Assembly (NCBI GenBank): GCA_907165135.1
Contig: OU015568.1
Location: forward strand, 16,999,208-17,063,207
Source of the DNA: Oikopleura dioica
Lineage: Eukaryota > Chordata > Appendicularia > Copelata > Oikopleuridae
Direction: 5' to 3'
DNA length: 64,000 bases
Under the pieces are notes generated by a model, which did no database searches, was not told the DNA's origin, and worked only from the letters and a program-made list of their open reading frames with translations. The translations under genes and the position numbers were made by a program. Below are positions 23,341-33,065 of the stretch, one piece after another (within the stretch, counting starts at the first letter, position 1; every line of letters starts with the position of its first letter).

Positions 23341-23929
23341 TTTGCCGAGCGCGGGAATGTCGGAGTTTGAATTAAGATTTAAAATATAAGAACCACCCCT
23401 GTCCAAGAAACAATCAAACTAGAGAAAGATTTTGGAATACGCGTAGAATACGGAAAAACACTGGAACGTATCGAAATGGATATCCTTCTCGACGGGATTA
23501 AAGACAAGATCGGAGGAAAATACGGCCCTGGTTACTAATATCAAACAGCAAAATACATACACTGTACCTTATTTGGCGCTAAAAATCCCCCCCTCCCCCG
23601 GCACAAACTGTCTCGATAATGCTCCTTTGCTTTCAAACGAATAAACTCTCGACCAAATCATTATTTTCAGAAATGAGAGGTGAGTTCAACATGAAAATAC
23701 GAATCTAACTCAGCCAACAAAACGCCGCGACGCAGCAGAGAGAAGCGACAGAAAGATGCGGCCTGAAATCGAACTCTTCATTTATAACTCGACAAAAAAA
23801 GGGAAGCTGCGGCGCAAAGAGAATACGGAGAACGCGGCACCCCAAAATGCCACGACGAATCAAAAAGTGACCAAAAGGCGAAGCAGGGAGTACGTATCAA
23901 ATATTAATATAAAGGGAGAAAAGTATCCA

Positions 23930-25800
23930 CGATAGTTAGGACATCAGTCCCATGACTTAAAACTGGTACTTGAATCCTTTTAGTAAGGCAAAGAATCGCT
24001 GAAACGCATTCAGCAATGATTCAGGCCATTTAGCCCCAAACACCGCTAACAATATAATTTAGAGATCGACAAAAAGCAGCACCTAAATCGACGCAGCTGA
24101 CGAACAAACATTCGGCAGAAGAAATAGCAGGTTCATTCTCTTAACGATCCGCGCGAGCTTATTCATCTTTAAGGCTCGAAATTGCCCCAACTAGCCGCGG
24201 CAAAGTGAAACAGAGACACAATCGACGCAGGGAGTACGTATCAAATATAAAGAAATAGGAAGAAAAGTATCCACGATAGTTGGGACATCAGTCCCATGAC
24301 TTAAAACTGGTACTTGAATCCTTTTAGTAAGGCAAAGAATCGCTGAAACGCATTCAGCAATGATTCAGGCCATTTAGCCCCAAACACCGCTAACAATATA
24401 ATTTAGAGATCGACAAAGAAGCAGCACCTGAAGCGACGCAGATGACGAACAAAATCCGACAAAAAATTAGCAGGTACTTACTCTTAACGATCCGCGCAGA
24501 GCTTATTCATCTTTAAAGGCTCGAAATTGCCCCAAATAACCGCAGAAAAGTGAAACAGAAAGACAAAATCGAAGCAGGGAGTACGTATCAAATATAAAGA
24601 AATAGGAAGAAAAGTATCCACGATAGTTAGGACATCAGTCCCATGACTTAAAACTGGAACTTGAATCCTTTTAGTAAGGCAAAGAATCGCTGAAACGCAT
24701 TCAGCAATGATTCAGGCCATTTAGCCCCAAACACCGCTAACAATATAATTAAGAGATCGACAAAGAAACAGCACCTGAAGCGACGCAGCTGACGAACAAA
24801 ATCCGAGAAATATTAGCAGGTACTTACTCCTAACGATCCGCGCAGAGCTTATTCATCTTTAAAGGCTCGAAATTGCCCCAACTAGCCGCGGCAAAGTGAA
24901 ACAAAGACACAATCGACGCAGGGAGTACGTATCGAATATAAAGAAATAGGAAGAAAAGTATCCACGATAGTTGGGACATCAGTCCCATGACTTAAAACTG
25001 GTACTTGAATCCTTTTAGTAAGGCAAAGAATCGCTGAAACGCATTCAGCAATGATTCAGGCCATTTAGCCCCAAACACCGCTAACAATATAATTTAGAGA
25101 TCGACAAAGAAACAGCACCTGAAGCGACGCAGCTGACGAACAAAATCCGAGAAAAATTAGCAGGTACTTACTCCTAACGATCCGCGCAGAGCTTATTCAT
25201 CTTTAAAGGCTCGAAATTGCCCCAACTAGCCGCGGCAAAGTGAAACAAAGACACAATCGACGCAGGGAGTACGTATCAAATATAAAGAAATAGGAAGAAA
25301 AGTATCCACGATAGTTGGGACATCAGTCCCATGACTTAAAACTGGTACTTGAATCCTTTTAGTAAGGCAAAGAATCGCTGAAACGCATTCAGCAATGATT
25401 CAGGCCATTTAGCCCCAAACACCGCTAACAATATAATTTAGAGATCGACAAAAAGCAGCACCTGAATCGACGCAGCTAGACGAACAAACATTCGGCAAAG
25501 AAATAGCAGGTTCATTCTCTTAACGATCCGCGCGAGCTTATTCATCTTTAAAGGCTCGAAATTGCCCCAACTAGCCGCGGCAAAGTGAAACAGAGAGACA
25601 GAATCGACGCAGGGAGTACGTATCAAATATAAAGATAGAGGAAGAAAAGTATCCACGATAGTTGGGACATCAGTCCCATGACTTAAAACTGGTACTTGAA
25701 TCCTTTAAGTAAGGCAAAGAATCGCTGAAACGCATTCAGCAATGATTCAGGCCATTTTGCCCCAAACACCGCTAATTTAATAGTTTAGAGAACAACAAAA
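23930..25800. repeat. Tandem array 2, six units of about 345 bp, inverted relative to array 1
   Basis: The anchor GGCC after the conserved core recurs at 24024, 24368, 24715, 25059, 25403 and 25750, a spacing of 344, 347, 344, 344 and 347 bp. Units are 95 percent or more alike by eye. The core of about 115 nt is homologous to that of array 1 in reverse complement: shared blocks include TGGCCTGAA, CATTGCTGAA, TTTCAGCG, GTACCAGT and TGTCC.AACT. The flanking parts of the unit are unrelated to array 1. The loop and stem bases differ but inverted repeats are kept. Confidence 0.92.
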
Positions 25801-25979
25801 ACAACAGCAGCTAAAGCAACGCAGGAAAACGAACCAAACTGCGACGAATAAGGAACTTGCAAAACTCAATTAACTTTAACAGCACAATATTCGCGAACAA
25901 ATATACAAAACTATCAAATAAGCTATCCTGATGTACCTTCCAATAATTGAAAATTAAAATACTCCGAATTTACTCTAGA

Positions 25980-26348
25980 ATGGGGGCGAATAATCGCGCT
26001 GTTAACTCAGAAGACTTGGAAAAAGAAAATATGAGGCAGCTGCAAGAAGATCTACAAATAATCCAACATACAACCAATATGGCAGGATACTTCGTCGGCA
26101 TGATAAATGATCTGCTCAGAACTCTAGAAGATCCCATATTTACGCAGAACAAAGATAAAGACTGGATAAAACCGATCGTTGAAAGTTTGGTGAATGACTG
26201 GGAAGGAGTGAAAGAAAACACAGAGCACTTACCAGATTACTTCGAACAGTGCGATATAATAGTTGAGGAAGCACTCTGGAACAACTGGCCGCCAGCGCGA
26301 GAAATTGGAGAAGAGAAAGTAGCAGAATATCATCAAATCAAAGCATAG
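25980..26348 (+). CDS. Small acidic helical protein
   Basis: ATG 25980 lies one base after an acceptor-like CTCTAG, which would suit spliced-leader addition. The frame encodes 122 residues rich in Glu, Asp, Trp and Gln, predicted helical, with WVKP-type and NNWPPAREIGEE segments near the end. There is no recognised domain. The frame is single-exon. It immediately follows array 2 and precedes the decayed repeat units. Confidence 0.5.
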   Translation: MGANNRAVNSEDLEKENMRQLQEDLQIIQHTTNMAGYFVGMINDLLRTLEDPIFTQNKDKDWIKPIVESLVNDWEGVKENTEHLPDYFEQCDIIVEEALWNNWPPAREIGEEKVAEYHQIKA

Positions 26349-26719
26349 GCTCATATAATATTAGAAAAAATTGGATTATCAAACACAATAAAAGAGCCCA
26401 CAAAAAGCCACAGTTGAAGAAAAGAAACACAAGATTGAAACAATTCTCGAAGAATTGAAAGAATAAAATAGCAAGGTAATAATAAACACAACGCCATTAA
26501 CGAATACTTATCCAGCGACCGCTGCCTTCCCTCGACCGCTGCCTTGCCTCAACTCCTGGTCTGCCAGCAATAGAAAACCCAATGTTACTGCACTGTACAA
26601 ACATTATTCTTATAATTATTACTTCACACTACAAGCATTTTTTGATCTTTTGATTGTTAATACTTTCGGCAAACGTTTCGACACCGTACAGATGAATTGA
26701 AAATAAAACCTTAACAAGC

Positions 26720-27200
26720 GAATTAAATTCACATAATCTAAGATTGATATCTGTCAAATAAACGACAATGGTAGGATAATGTCAAAAAATTACCAAACAC
26801 TTACCCTTATCAATTCGCGCGTAGCTTATTCTTCATATATGTACCAACGAATGCCTCAAAATGCCGCGGCATGTAAAAGAAAAATAGGGAAAAAATTTCC
26901 ACAATAGTTTGCTCCAATTACCGCTACAATAAAATTTAGAAATCGACTATTAAAGCAGCACCTGAAACGACGCAACAAGACAACAAGAAACAAAAAACGC
27001 GACAGAAGAAATACCAGGTACTCTCCCTCAACGATCCGCGCGGAGCTAAATCATCTTTTAGGTCTCAACGATGCCTCAAAAAGCCGCGGCAAAAAGAAAG
27101 ACAGAATAAATCTCCACATAGTTCTGACATCCGCCAAACTTCGCTATAGATCAAAAAAACAACATAAACGCAACGCAGCGAACCAACAAAACAAACAACA
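26720..27200. repeat. Decayed array 2 units lacking the core
   Basis: Two diverged partial units follow array 2. Recognisable parts are the flank with GATCCGCGC.GAGCT, the CCGCGGCA block, TCCACA.TAGTT and then directly ACCGCTACAATA...TTTAGAAATCGAC. The structured core that lies between these blocks in intact units is absent from both copies. Core loss or later core gain can explain this. Confidence 0.6.
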
Positions 27201-27348
27201 AGAATAGCCAGGTACAAACGTCTTACGGCCAGCAGGGAGGAAGGAGCTCGACGCATGGGACAAACAGCCGCATTAATAAGACCGAAAAACAAAAAAAATA
27301 ATACAGTTAAATACGTTCCACATATCTGAGCGTCATCACTGTCCTTCT

Positions 27349-27371
27349 GGCCTACCGGCCAAAGTAAACCC
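27349..27371 (+). repeat. GC-rich 23-bp motif, copy 2 of 3 (20 of 23 identical)
   Basis: Diverged copy of the motif at 18265 and 43557; differences at three positions. It lies 90 bp upstream of the ATG of the gene at 27461. Confidence 0.6.
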
Positions 27372-27460
27372 GTTGTACTTCGTTCTGTTATTTTTTTTCT
27401 GTGCATATACACTCTTATTCAATAATTCGGAAACCAGCTCTCGTCGGATAAAACTTAATA

Positions 27461-28467
27461 TGTTTAGAATGAAAGCTCAAAAGAAGAGACTTTATCCTGA
27501 TAAATATTCGAATCGGATAGAACAAATGGTCCATACATTCAGACTCCAAGAAAAAATAAAATTTATCTCGGAAGTCTACATCAGCGACAAGGATTATATG
27601 CGGTGGTCCCCAAAAGCAAAACCAGAAAAGCTTGAAGAATTAACGGAGAAAGATTTTAACCGATTCAAAGAGAAATTACTCAAACCAGGCATTATAGGAA
27701 GGGCAAAAAGAATGTTAAATTTCAATAACAGAATCTTAAGCTTCTAGCCCTTAAATAAGAAACAAAGGACGGCTCACATACAATTGGAAAAATCATGCGT
27801 TTCTTCAGCAAAAAAGAACTGCAAACGATCAGAAGAAATTGTGATGAGGACGCAATGTATGAAGATGCGTACGATCTCCTTAATCCAAACAAGTACCCCC
27901 CACTCAATCATCCGATAGATGTAGACGAGGAATCGGTTCAAACATCGTATGAGACATTTACACAGCGCGAGATAAAGAAGACCGACAAAAAACAGAATCA
28001 TCAACTCGGTCGTGCATTAACTCTAGGTAAAACAAGATAGCAAAACATCTAAAAAGCGTACTTAAGGATTACCACGGGTCGATCAGAGAATGAGAGACCC
28101 AAAAGAAGCAGATGCAAGATGGGTTGTTCTATCAGAGTGTCACTCATGGGACAAGAGAAAGAAGAAATCAAAGAGAGCGGGCTGCCAGTACCTCATGATC
28201 CAGACATTCCCTTCGCTTATCGAGCAAAATAGTCATCTACCAGAACTTTCAAACAACATCAAAAACCTTCAAACAAATGAAGAACTGCGATACAAATTCC
28301 ACTCGAACACCAAACTTCGCCAACTACTGGGAGGAAGGGTGGCCCCAATTGTCAAAAAAGAAGTCATAAAAATCTTCGATGCGTTGACCATGGTGACAAT
28401 GAAAATATTCAGAGAAGGCATGGCTGTCGATTTCTTGACCTTTAAAGTAGCCATTTTTTCCGTTTAA
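27461..28467 (+). CDS. Uncharacterised basic protein gene(s), several exons
   Basis: Three plus-strand frames read as natural protein. 27461-27747 (ATG 27461) is basic and helical; 27795-28040 is acidic with a YPPLNHPIDVDEESV segment; 28090-28467 ends in a helical region with KLRQLLGGRVAPIVKKEVIK. Short intron candidates lie at about 27720-27810 and 28026-28090, but the frames cannot be fixed, so it may be one gene of three or four exons or two genes. In the 28080-28220 stretch a second frame (MGQEKEEIKESGLPVPHD) also looks coding, so an intron may switch frames there. No domain is recognised. Confidence 0.42.
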
Positions 28468-28606
28468 CCTTCAAACGAAGTTCCTAAAATTGACCATGTA
28501 AATCATCAGATTAAACGCCGGAAAAAAGGGCGAGACACTTTATCAACAGCCATTACAGAAGGAGTAATTCTCCAAGACGCGGTTAACATACCGCGGTTGG
28601 CATTTC

Positions 28607-28682
28607 TGACTGACTGATTTTTCAGTCAGTCAAATTCACGTTACAAATCTCCATGCTGTAGACATAGCAAATTTGTAACGTG
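28607..28682. repeat. Two adjacent perfect hairpins
   Basis: TGACTGACTGA (28607-28617) pairs with TCAGTCAGTCA (28622-28632), and CACGTTACAAAT (28637-28648) pairs with ATTTGTAACGTG (28671-28682). They stand at the left border of the mariner-type element region. AAATCAGTCAGTCAGATATG at 33051 is close to the reverse complement of the first hairpin's left flank, so the pair may mark element ends. Confidence 0.6.
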
Positions 28683-28999
28683 CGCTTATTGGTCGACTGG
28701 TTTGACGGGGTTCCCACGGAGGGGTCCTCCAGCCTTGATATCTAGCCTTTAGGAATAGGATACTTTTTGGGCAGTTTTTTGTCATGTGACATTCTATTTT
28801 AAAAATTTTTCAATCACGTGATCTCTCGGAGGACCCCTGGAGGACTTTTTCTACTGGAAGACATCATTTACTGGAAGACCGATGATTAAAATCATCCCTT
28901 AAATTAATATTCATATTCGGTCTCTTCGATCACGTGGTCTCTCGGAGGACCTTCGGAGGACTTTTTCTACTGGAAGACCAATTTTACTGGAAGACCAAT

Positions 29000-30380
29000 T
29001 AAAAAAATAAAATAATCGGGAAAATTGAAGGAATCTGATGAGCATATCAAGATGACGTCGAATGCGTCCTGTGGCGATAAATATGACAGTGATGATGGAT
29101 TTTCTTATTTTTTTCATCCACCATTCCAACCGTCAATATCCAACGCCCACAGAAAGCGGTGTGGTCAACCGATATGATCGACCAGATGTACAGAAATACT
29201 CTATGATAATCAGCTCTCATCGACTGAAAGCTCTGTGGTAATTATCATAGAGGAAGAGGCAGTTGAAGACCAAGGGAGTTCCTAAATACATTTTATTTCA
29301 TTTTTCAGTAAAAAAAACATACCGAGAAGACTGACTTGTCTCGCATCAACAGAGACTAGCATCTCTTCCATCCTTCTTATTTTCTTGACCTTCGAACTTA
29401 TCTTCGTGGTTGTTTCTTTGGTTTCTGAGCTGGAGAACGCGGAATCGACGAGGTGGCCGTTCCTAAAATTTAAAAAGTTATTTTTGGGAAGAAATGTCGA
29501 AATCATACCTGCCAGGACTTATCTCTCCGCCATTATGCAGCCACAACCACAGCCCGCATACGCTTCTGATATGAGCCTCGCGCGTAGATCTCCAGCAGCA
29601 GAAAAGGGATACAGATAAAGAGAAACAGATGTTTGGGCAGTAGAAGAGCTGAAAAAGACGATCTGTCACAAGCATACTAGGAAGAGAAATCATTGGGTTA
29701 GCAGGGCCAAACTCTCGATCTTGTTGCCATGTGTTTCTTAAATCATAATTATGTAAAATGACAGCAGATTGGCCCGAAACCGGGCAGCTCGAAGGCGGGA
29801 CGAAGCTTCACAATTAAGTTATCAATTTTCGTACCGAAGCGCAGAAGTATGAAAAGCAAAAAGGGCCGCGAGTGAGATCCATGAGAACCATCGATCTACC
29901 CCTTTTTGCTTCAACAGACGACCTTGCTTTTTCAAATTGAGAACTTAACTGCGACGCCAAGTACCGCTTAGTCCCATCGAGAGCCGCTCCCTTCTGGGCA
30001 AACCGGCTCTCATCTTACTTATTATGATAAAAGAAACACATCGGAACAAAAGCAAGAGTTAGGCCCCGCCAATTCAATAATTTCTCCACCAAAAAATGCG
30101 AGTTATAATTTCAAATTTGAACTTATGGAATTTGGCAGTGGGACAAATAAGTGACAAAATAATAAATGGGCAGTGAAATTTAAATGATAAATAATTTAAA
30201 AAGACAATTTTGTAATGAAATTATAAATGGGCAGTGAAATTTTTATTATACAGAAATAAAAATAAATTTTCAGAAATAAATTAATTCGAGTAATTGACAA
30301 ATAACTGAATAGTCGAAATCTTCTTTTTCTTCTTTGAGGAATAAGGGAAAATGCTTTGAGAAAAAGAGCCAGAGGGAGGT
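29000..30380. other. Non-coding 5'/3' part of the mariner-type element
   Basis: Several short ORFs occur on both strands, but none has a domain, a clear start or splice context. Two near-identical ATAAATGGGCAGTGAAATTT stretches lie at about 30163 and 30222. The rest is unremarkable. Confidence 0.35.
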
Positions 30381-30384
30381 TGAC

Positions 30385-32415
30385 TCAGGCTTGAGGATCC
30401 CGAACCGACAAAGAGCCACGGTTCGCCTTGTAGCCTTCTGTTGTTCCACCCTCTAAATGAACCACCTGTTTAGCCTTGTCAAGAAGTTTTTGACACATGT
30501 TATTGATTTTGGACTGGTCAATCTGACTCCACACGAGATTTATGACTTCTCGCGCGTGCTCTAACGAGTCAAAATACAACTTCTTATTTCTCCCAAGCTC
30601 TTCACGAACTTTTGATTTCAAATGTGCCCAAAGGCTGAAATCGAGGGGATTAAGGTCGGGGCTATGGGGTGGCCACTCATGCATTCTCTTCTCCCGATGT
30701 GCCTGTCCCTGTATTTCTCCGCACGCGACGCCGGTGATGCACCGATCTAACGAGAAATGGGCATCGAGGAACTCCAGACTACTTGCGGAAGTATGCGAGC
30801 GAGCTCCGTCTTGTACGTAGACGCGACCGACGAGCTCGCTGGTTCCATCCTCACGGATATGTATGTGTCCATGGGCCGCGAGGTCCTCGTACCAAGGCTC
30901 GAGACAGATCTTCTGGTACCCAAGACTATTCTCTTTAATAGACTTGAGTTTCCCATTTGCTTGCTCCTCAACAAAAACGCGTAATGAAAGCTTTATATTG
31001 TGTCCGATACAACAAGCGATCATTATTTTTGCGTTAAACTTTTTGCTGAAGCTCAGCAAATGTTGAGGAGGAGCCTCGTTGTCTTTTACCCACCAGCCGA
31101 GATTTCGGCCAAATTTCTCTTCACGCATCGAAATTGAGCATTCATCCGTATGCAACAACTGTTGCAGGAAATCGGGTGTTCTCTCTACCTCTTCCAGCAG
31201 CCATTTGCAGAAGGCCAGCCGCTTCTGCTTCGCTTCTTTCGAGAGTTCGGGCTTGGCTTTTCCAAAACGCTCAAATGAGTAGCCATCTTTCGCAAGAAGC
31301 CTGAATACTCGCGAATAGTTGCTCCAGCCTGGCATTCCGAGTTCGGCTAGTGCTTTCCTCAGATTATTACTCTGAGCGTAATGGGTTGGAGCCTGTTCGC
31401 GCATTTTGTCAACAACAAGCTGAACTTGCTGTTTCTCCTCATCGGTCAGTGGCTTATCATCTGGAATAGGTTCTTTTGGTCGAATAAAATTTGAAATAGC
31501 AAAAGGATTTTTTCTTATCCATTGCTTTTCCTGATTTTTGTCAAGGGAAAATGCTTTATAGCCGTTGTTCATTGCATCGACCAAGAGAGTGTACCTTTCG
31601 ATGAATAAGCCTAATATAGCCGCGTTGAACTTTTTCTCGAATGTCACCGGTCCCAGAACAAAGTACTGGCTGAGATTTGTGCATAAGATTTGGAGATAGA
31701 TGTACCCAAGATCACTGGATGCAAACTGTTTCCATGTTCGTGGAGATCTGATTACTGGAAGCTCCTCGATTCGATCTACATTGATCAGCTTCACCTTATC
31801 CCGTACTGATTTTGTTATGTGTATAGGGAATCGGAAATTGAAGCTTTCCATGATTAAATCGAGGAGCCCTGCGAATTCTTCATCGTCGAGAAGATTCTCG
31901 TGGCCTACTACTACCGTTCCTCGCGGAATGAGTGGCCGATCGAGCTGATCGATCGCTTCATTCTGAGTGGCTTGTGGTTGTGATTGTAAGGCACTTTTTG
32001 CAAGCCGAACCATGCTATCTGGAGGTGTCTGTGGCGAGAGGCCGGGAACTAATTCAAGATCATAATGATCTTGATTCAGTTGGATTGTTGAGGTGGCTGG
32101 TGTGGGGGTCGAGGTTGGGACTTTTGCTGGAGCAGTGCTCGTCTTCTGCTTTTTAGGGGGAGAATGATCTTCGTCATAGCATGTCTCCTGTGAGTGCTTT
32201 TCGACAGCTTTCCCATTAGGGAAATCTTTTGAAAAAGATTTCTGAATGAATCGGGTTTGTTTGGCCTTAGGGGAGAAAATACTGTATGTTATTTTATAAC
32301 CCATGTCCTGCTGTAGGTCGATAATCTTCTTGAATGCTGTCTCTGCTTCTTTTAAGAGTTGAGCGATCATTCGGTGCTTTTGGACTCGATTGAAAGAACT
32401 GCACATTCGTGACAT
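30385..32415 (-). CDS. Tc1/mariner-superfamily transposase, DD50D-like spacing
   Basis: One uninterrupted frame of 676 residues from ATG 32415. The C-terminal half has the DDE/D catalytic fold: first Asp in LLHTDECSISMREEKFGRN, second in YVQDGARSHTSA, third in WPPHSPDLNPLDFSLWAHLK. I count 50 residues between the second and third Asp, longer than the usual 34-41, because of a Cys/Gly/Lys-rich insertion. An N-terminal half of about 330 residues carries a helix-turn-helix-like part (NNLRKALAELGMPGWSNYSR) and is longer than in typical family members (about 340 residues in total). It cuts and pastes DNA at TA targets in this superfamily. The frame is intact, so it may be recently active. Confidence 0.88.
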   Translation of the reverse strand: MSRMCSSFNRVQKHRMIAQLLKEAETAFKKIIDLQQDMGYKITYSIFSPKAKQTRFIQKSFSKDFPNGKAVEKHSQETCYDEDHSPPKKQKTSTAPAKVPTSTPTPATSTIQLNQDHYDLELVPGLSPQTPPDSMVRLAKSALQSQPQATQNEAIDQLDRPLIPRGTVVVGHENLLDDEEFAGLLDLIMESFNFRFPIHITKSVRDKVKLINVDRIEELPVIRSPRTWKQFASSDLGYIYLQILCTNLSQYFVLGPVTFEKKFNAAILGLFIERYTLLVDAMNNGYKAFSLDKNQEKQWIRKNPFAISNFIRPKEPIPDDKPLTDEEKQQVQLVVDKMREQAPTHYAQSNNLRKALAELGMPGWSNYSRVFRLLAKDGYSFERFGKAKPELSKEAKQKRLAFCKWLLEEVERTPDFLQQLLHTDECSISMREEKFGRNLGWWVKDNEAPPQHLLSFSKKFNAKIMIACCIGHNIKLSLRVFVEEQANGKLKSIKENSLGYQKICLEPWYEDLAAHGHIHIREDGTSELVGRVYVQDGARSHTSASSLEFLDAHFSLDRCITGVACGEIQGQAHREKRMHEWPPHSPDLNPLDFSLWAHLKSKVREELGRNKKLYFDSLEHAREVINLVWSQIDQSKINNMCQKLLDKAKQVVHLEGGTTEGYKANRGSLSVRDPQA

Positions 32416-33065
32416 TGTACCTCGACTTCTCTCTATTCGTCTTTATGTGGATTATATAAATTTATTACTATAACTCATTTTTTAGTCACGTGAGCTACCC
32501 AAAAATCGAAAAAAAAATTAAAATTTTTATCAAAGTTCTTCCAGTAAAATATGTTCTTCCACCAGAAAAAGTCCTCCAGGGGTCCTCCGAGGGTCACATG
32601 AAATAATGAAAACCGAAAACCTCCCCCTTAAATTTTTATCATCGGTCTTCCAGTTTTGGTTCTTCTTCCACCTAAAGAGTCCTCCAGTTGGGTCCTCCAT
32701 GAAGTCACGTGGAAAATAAAATTTTAAAAATTATTCTAATATAACCTAACTATTGTTATTTCTAATGATAATAATAATAATAAAATAAAATAAGGGTGTC
32801 ACTTTGCTAACTTATCTAATCCGCTCCTGAATTTCTCTGAAAAGTGAAATTTCAGGGCGGACTTAGGTAGACGTGCTCAAAAATCTAGAAGAGAAGTTAA
32901 CTTTTGTAAGTTAACTTTCGAAAGTTAACTTTCGAGAACATAAGAATTGGTTTTTCTAGACATTCTCGCTCTTCCTGGTTGCGCGATTCTTCCACCAGGA
33001 GGAGGTCCTCCACTAGAGAGGTGTTATATAATTTTTACTGGCAAAAGCAAATCAGTCAGTCAGAT

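Larger units (their letters stand above)
28700..33010. mobile_element. Tc1/mariner-superfamily transposon with long subterminal inverted repeats
   Basis: The transposase gene at 30385-32415 is flanked by inverted blocks of the motifs CTCGGAGGAC, GGAGGACTTTTTCTACTGG and ACTGGAAGACC: at 28710-29000 on the left and, reverse-complemented, at 32460-32720 and about 32985-33015 on the right. Each side also carries CACGTGA. The exact ends and target duplication are not certain. The interior left part (29.2-30.3 kb) has short ORFs without support and two copies of an ATGGGCAGTGAAATTT stretch. Confidence 0.72.

Noticed and set aside
25438-25656. 72-codon ORF within array 2
   Set aside because: It lies in one unit only and is not open in the sister units.
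1421-25800. Spliced-leader RNA or 5S rRNA cluster
   Set aside because: I find no recognisable leader, Sm site or 5S sequence in either unit.
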